A stretch of DNA of 64,000 nt, from positions 1,426,001-1,490,000 of the forward strand of contig NZ_CP087585.1 in assembly GCF_022200785.1 (NCBI RefSeq), in the 5' to 3' direction. Shown here piece by piece: positions 61,437 through 64,000 of the stretch (the stretch's first letter is position 1; every line of letters starts with the position of its first letter). Under the pieces are notes generated by a model. That model had not been told where the DNA came from. It saw nothing but the letters and a program-made list of their open reading frames with translations, and searched no databases. The stretch is from Pedobacter mucosus (GTDB lineage Bacteria; Bacteroidota; Bacteroidia; Sphingobacteriales; Sphingobacteriaceae). Both the position numbers and the translations under genes were made by a program.

Positions 61437-62021
61437 TTAATTTTCCAATAGGAAAATCGTCATACTTCGAGCACCATGAGCACCAAGAACTAAAGATTGC
61501 TCAATATCTGCAGTTTTGGAAGGACCGGCAATAAAAGTACCGAAACCATAATCTTGATTTTCTATAATTTTATAGGCTTGATGCATATTGGCAACAATGT
61601 TTTCAGCTTTTACCACCATCGCCAAATGTTGTGTAATAAATGGTAGAACCCGATGGCCCATTTGATCTTCCGTAATCCAAACAGCTCCATTTTCTGCCAC
61701 TGCAAAATGAGTATTAAAAACTGCGAAATCCGTATTTTCTAACTCATGTGGAGATTCATCCCCGGAAAATTTATAATAGTTTGTAAGTTCGGTAAGTTGA
61801 CTTAAAATTCTATTCTCAGGAAGATAATTTTCCGAAATGTAATTTTCAATATCTTGTAACGATTTAATTTTTATCACCTGACCGCCAATCATCGTAATGG
61901 TTTCGACAAATTTTTCAATCACCAAGTCCTTTGAAGGAGAATCAAATTCTAAATCTGCAGGCAATAACGTTTCCAGAGGTTGATTATTTAAAACTGCTGC
62001 TAATATTTGTGCTCTGCTCAT
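61437..62021 (-). CDS. lutC: LutC-type LUD-domain protein (lactate utilisation)
   Basis: A 194-residue protein with the LUD fold of LutC/YkgG: SRAQILAAVLNN start, ENTDFAVFNTHFAVAENGAVWITE, HLAMVVKAENIV, and the end FGTFIAGPSKTADIEQSLVLGAHGARSM, typical of the family. LutABC oxidises L-lactate to pyruvate in the cytoplasm. It is the last gene of the lutA-lutB-lutC operon, 3 bp after lutB. Confidence 0.9.
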   Translation of the reverse strand: MSRAQILAAVLNNQPLETLLPADLEFDSPSKDLVIEKFVETITMIGGQVIKIKSLQDIENYISENYLPENRILSQLTELTNYYKFSGDESPHELENTDFAVFNTHFAVAENGAVWITEDQMGHRVLPFITQHLAMVVKAENIVANMHQAYKIIENQDYGFGTFIAGPSKTADIEQSLVLGAHGARSMTIFLLEN

Positions 62022-62024
62022 TAG

Positions 62025-63389
62025 TTATTTGTTCTTTTTAAACCACTCAGAAAATGACTCTTTAGGTGCTTCAGGCATTTCTCTGTTTTTAAACCATAAA
62101 TTCAATTTATTGTTGACCGTAAATGGTGCGTGTTTTATAGTCCAACGGCCAATTTTTCCAGCTAACTTATAACGAGTAGGAGAGGATAAAGTAAAATCCA
62201 TAACCTTCATGGCCATAGTTTTTGCCGCTGTAGTATTACCTTCTTTAACAATTACTTGGCGCCACTTATATAACTGATCATGAATGTCGATTTTAACAGG
62301 ACAAACATTAGTGCAGGAACCGCAAAGCGTAGAAGCGAAAGGCAAATCCGCGTATTCCTTCATATCTAAATTAGGTGCTAAAATTGCACCAATTGGTCCG
62401 GCTATTGCATTATGGTAACTATGTCCACCACTTCGCCGGTAAACTGGGCAGGTATTCATACAGGCGCCACAGCGAATGCATTTTAAAGAATTTCTAAAAT
62501 CCGCTCTTCCAAGTTGAACAGTTCTGCCATTATCAACTAAGATAATATGCATTTCCTGACCTTTTCTTGGCTTTTTGAAATGGCTTGAATAAGTTGTAAT
62601 AGGTTGGCCTGTAGCACTTCTGGTTAACAATCTTAAAAATACACTTAAGTGCTTTTTCTTAGGAATTAACTTTTCGATACCCATGCTTGCAATATGAATA
62701 TCGGCTAAATGTGCACCCATATCGGCATTGCCCTCATTGGTACAAACCACAAATTCTCCTGTTTCGGCAATGGCGAAATTTACTCCAGTTAATGCAGATC
62801 TTCGTGTTAAAAATGTCTCTCTTAGATGTAGTCTAGCAGTTTCTGTTAAAATCTGCGGATCAGAGATACCAAATTCAGTTCCTAAATGCTCGTGAAAAAG
62901 CTGACCAATCTCTTCTTTCTTTTTATGAATACAAGGTAATACGATATGACTTGGCGGTTCTTTTGCCAATTGAACAATTCGTTCGCCTAGATCCGAATCA
63001 ATTACATCAATACCATTTTTTTCAAGATATTCATTCAAATGACATTCTTCGGTAAGCATCGACTTACTTTTCACCATTTGGTGAATATCCTTTTTCTGAA
63101 GCAGTGAAAGAACGATTTTATTGTGTTCTTCGGCATTTGCAGCCCAGTGTACAACAATTCCGTTGGCTTGCGCTTTAGCTTCAAAATCTATTAAATATTG
63201 ATGAAGATTAGATAATACATTATCCTTAATTTGAGAAGCTGTTTCGCGAAGAATTTCCCATTCAGAAATTCCATGAGCCGCTTTATCGCGTTTTGCCCGA
63301 ATCCACCAAAGGGTATCATCGTGCCAGTTTACACGTTCTTCATCCTCATTAAATATTGTAGATAACTCTGGGTGTTTAATGCTATTCAT
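62025..63389 (-). CDS. lutB: LutB-type iron-sulfur protein (lactate utilisation)
   Basis: A 454-residue protein. The N-terminal 300 residues form a LUD domain (VVHWAANAEEHNKIV, SMLTEECHLNEYLEKNGIDVIDSDLGE, NFAIAETGEFVVCTNEGNA). It is followed by two 4Fe-4S motifs, CIRCGACMNTCPVYRR and CGSCTNVCPVKIDIH. A basic C-terminal tail matches LutB/LldF. It lies 12 bp after lutA and 3 bp before lutC. Confidence 0.93.
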   Translation of the reverse strand: MNSIKHPELSTIFNEDEERVNWHDDTLWWIRAKRDKAAHGISEWEILRETASQIKDNVLSNLHQYLIDFEAKAQANGIVVHWAANAEEHNKIVLSLLQKKDIHQMVKSKSMLTEECHLNEYLEKNGIDVIDSDLGERIVQLAKEPPSHIVLPCIHKKKEEIGQLFHEHLGTEFGISDPQILTETARLHLRETFLTRRSALTGVNFAIAETGEFVVCTNEGNADMGAHLADIHIASMGIEKLIPKKKHLSVFLRLLTRSATGQPITTYSSHFKKPRKGQEMHIILVDNGRTVQLGRADFRNSLKCIRCGACMNTCPVYRRSGGHSYHNAIAGPIGAILAPNLDMKEYADLPFASTLCGSCTNVCPVKIDIHDQLYKWRQVIVKEGNTTAAKTMAMKVMDFTLSSPTRYKLAGKIGRWTIKHAPFTVNNKLNLWFKNREMPEAPKESFSEWFKKNK

Positions 63390-63401
63390 CTTCTTTCCCC
63401 T

Positions 63402-64000
63402 CTATTCTGCATTTAATATTTCTGCAATATGTAAAACTTTTACATTGCTATTTTTCCGTTTAAGAATGCCTTCCATATGCATTAAGCACGACATATCAGC
63501 CGCAGTAATGTACTCGGCGCCATTCATTAAGTGATCTTCTACTCTATCTTTTCCCATTTTTGATGAAACTGCTTCTTCTACAACACAAAAGGTTCCGCCA
63601 AAACCACAACATTCATCTGGGCGGGTTAATGTGATAATTTCCAGCCCTTTAACTTGGTTTAGCAATTGCATTGGTTTAGAAAAAGGCGTATCAACTAATT
63701 CACTCATTGAGGAAAGATGCAAACCTCTTTGTCCGTGGCAACTTTGATGTAAACCCACCTTAAAAGGAAATGATGCATTGATCTCTTTTACTTTTAAAAT
63801 ATCAGTTAAAAATTCAACCAGTTCATAAACTTTATGGCGAACATTTAAGGCATCACTTTCTCTTTTTTCATCATGTAAATGATCTTTTATATGAAGTACA
63901 CAACTGCCTGATGGTGAAACTATGTAATCGAATTCAGAAAAATTCTCAATAAAAAGTCGATTGCAATTTCCAGTTAAATGTTCGTAACCAGAATTAGCCA
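63402..64000 (-). CDS. lutA: LutA-type (Fe-S)-binding protein, 5'-truncated by window edge
   Basis: The frame is open from base 64000 to the stop at 63402, about 199 residues, and starts outside the window. The visible part has PSGSC near the start, LHQSCHGQRGLHL, and the second CCG block RPDECCGFGGTFCVVEEAVSS, ending VKVLHIAEILNAE. It is the first gene of the lutABC operon visible here. The stand-alone paralogue at 53526 has the same CCG layout but differs clearly in sequence. Confidence 0.9.
   Translation of the reverse strand, partial: ANSGYEHLTGNCNRLFIENFSEFDYIVSPSGSCVLHIKDHLHDEKRESDALNVRHKVYELVEFLTDILKVKEINASFPFKVGLHQSCHGQRGLHLSSMSELVDTPFSKPMQLLNQVKGLEIITLTRPDECCGFGGTFCVVEEAVSSKMGKDRVEDHLMNGAEYITAADMSCLMHMEGILKRKNSNVKVLHIAEILNAE

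Noticed and set aside
1..64000. tRNA, rRNA, prophage, integrative element or restriction-modification cluster
   Set aside because: None was recognised on either strand. The gene content is ordinary chromosomal material apart from the intergenic repeats and the GxxExxY cassette.

Overview
This is an AT-rich chromosomal segment from a member of the Bacteroidota, most likely a Sphingobacteriaceae bacterium close to Pedobacter. The evidence is a SusC/SusD outer-membrane pair, a type B T9SS sorting domain, tandem DUF3857 transglutaminase-like proteins, a LytTR response regulator, a GLPGLI-like secreted protein, weak Shine-Dalgarno signals, and several sites that match the Bacteroidota minus-7 box TAnnTTTG. 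Species assignment is inference. No rRNA, tRNA, CRISPR array, integrase, transposase or phage module was recognised.

Layout. 0-2.6 kb: a truncated DnaQ-like exonuclease, a small outer-membrane protein and two orphan response regulators, all on the minus strand. 2.9-5.6 kb: a small unknown gene, then a plus-strand operon of a CarH-like MerR/B12-domain regulator, phytoene synthase (crtB) and isopentenyl-diphosphate isomerase (idi). 5.6-7.1 kb: a possible small RNA or terminator, then a minus-strand operon of a Nei-like glycosylase, a KTSC protein and a membrane protein. 7.2-13.9 kb: a HipA-like kinase with a DUF3037 partner, a UPF1-like helicase, topoisomerase III, an unknown protein and an L,D-transpeptidase-like protein. 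14.1-24 kb: an SDR/DUF2867 protein, a 40-residue membrane peptide, two DUF3857 proteins, an exonuclease, an M1-like peptidase, QueG and a small tail-anchored protein. 24.1-28.2 kb: a GNAT-nitrilase fusion, a GxxExxY gene framed by long inverted repeats, ruvB and a 3-hydroxyacyl-CoA dehydrogenase.

28.2-34.9 kb: an approximately 0.8-kb leader region, then a SusC-SusD-surface lipoprotein operon with no linked glycosidase. 34.9-39.7 kb: pdxH, yqgE/algH, purE and purK separated by a degenerate tandem array, and a BaiN/HI0933-type flavoprotein. 39.7-50.1 kb: a T9SS cargo protein, an exported protein, a B12-binding radical SAM protein, an acyltransferase and a very large TolB-propeller amidohydrolase. 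50.2-55.3 kb: RecQ, a UMF1-type MFS transporter, a LutA-like protein and a GLPGLI-like protein. 55.8-59 kb: the translation operon thrS-infC-rpmI-rplT. 59.4-64 kb: a GH127/DUF1680 glycosidase and a lutABC operon on the minus strand, with lutA running off the window.

The least ordinary content is non-coding. Three intergenic copies of a hairpin element keep their flanks and an A-rich loop while the stem sequence changes in both arms. Two of those copies are followed, in the same order and orientation, by a near-identical 30-bp palindrome. The GxxExxY gene has 22-bp perfect terminal inverted repeats. Seven alternating units of about 43 bp lie between purK and purE, and a related G/C-rich palindrome appears to be translated into the N-terminus of PurE. 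Among the genes, the CarH-like photoreceptor candidate heading crtB-idi is the most interesting.
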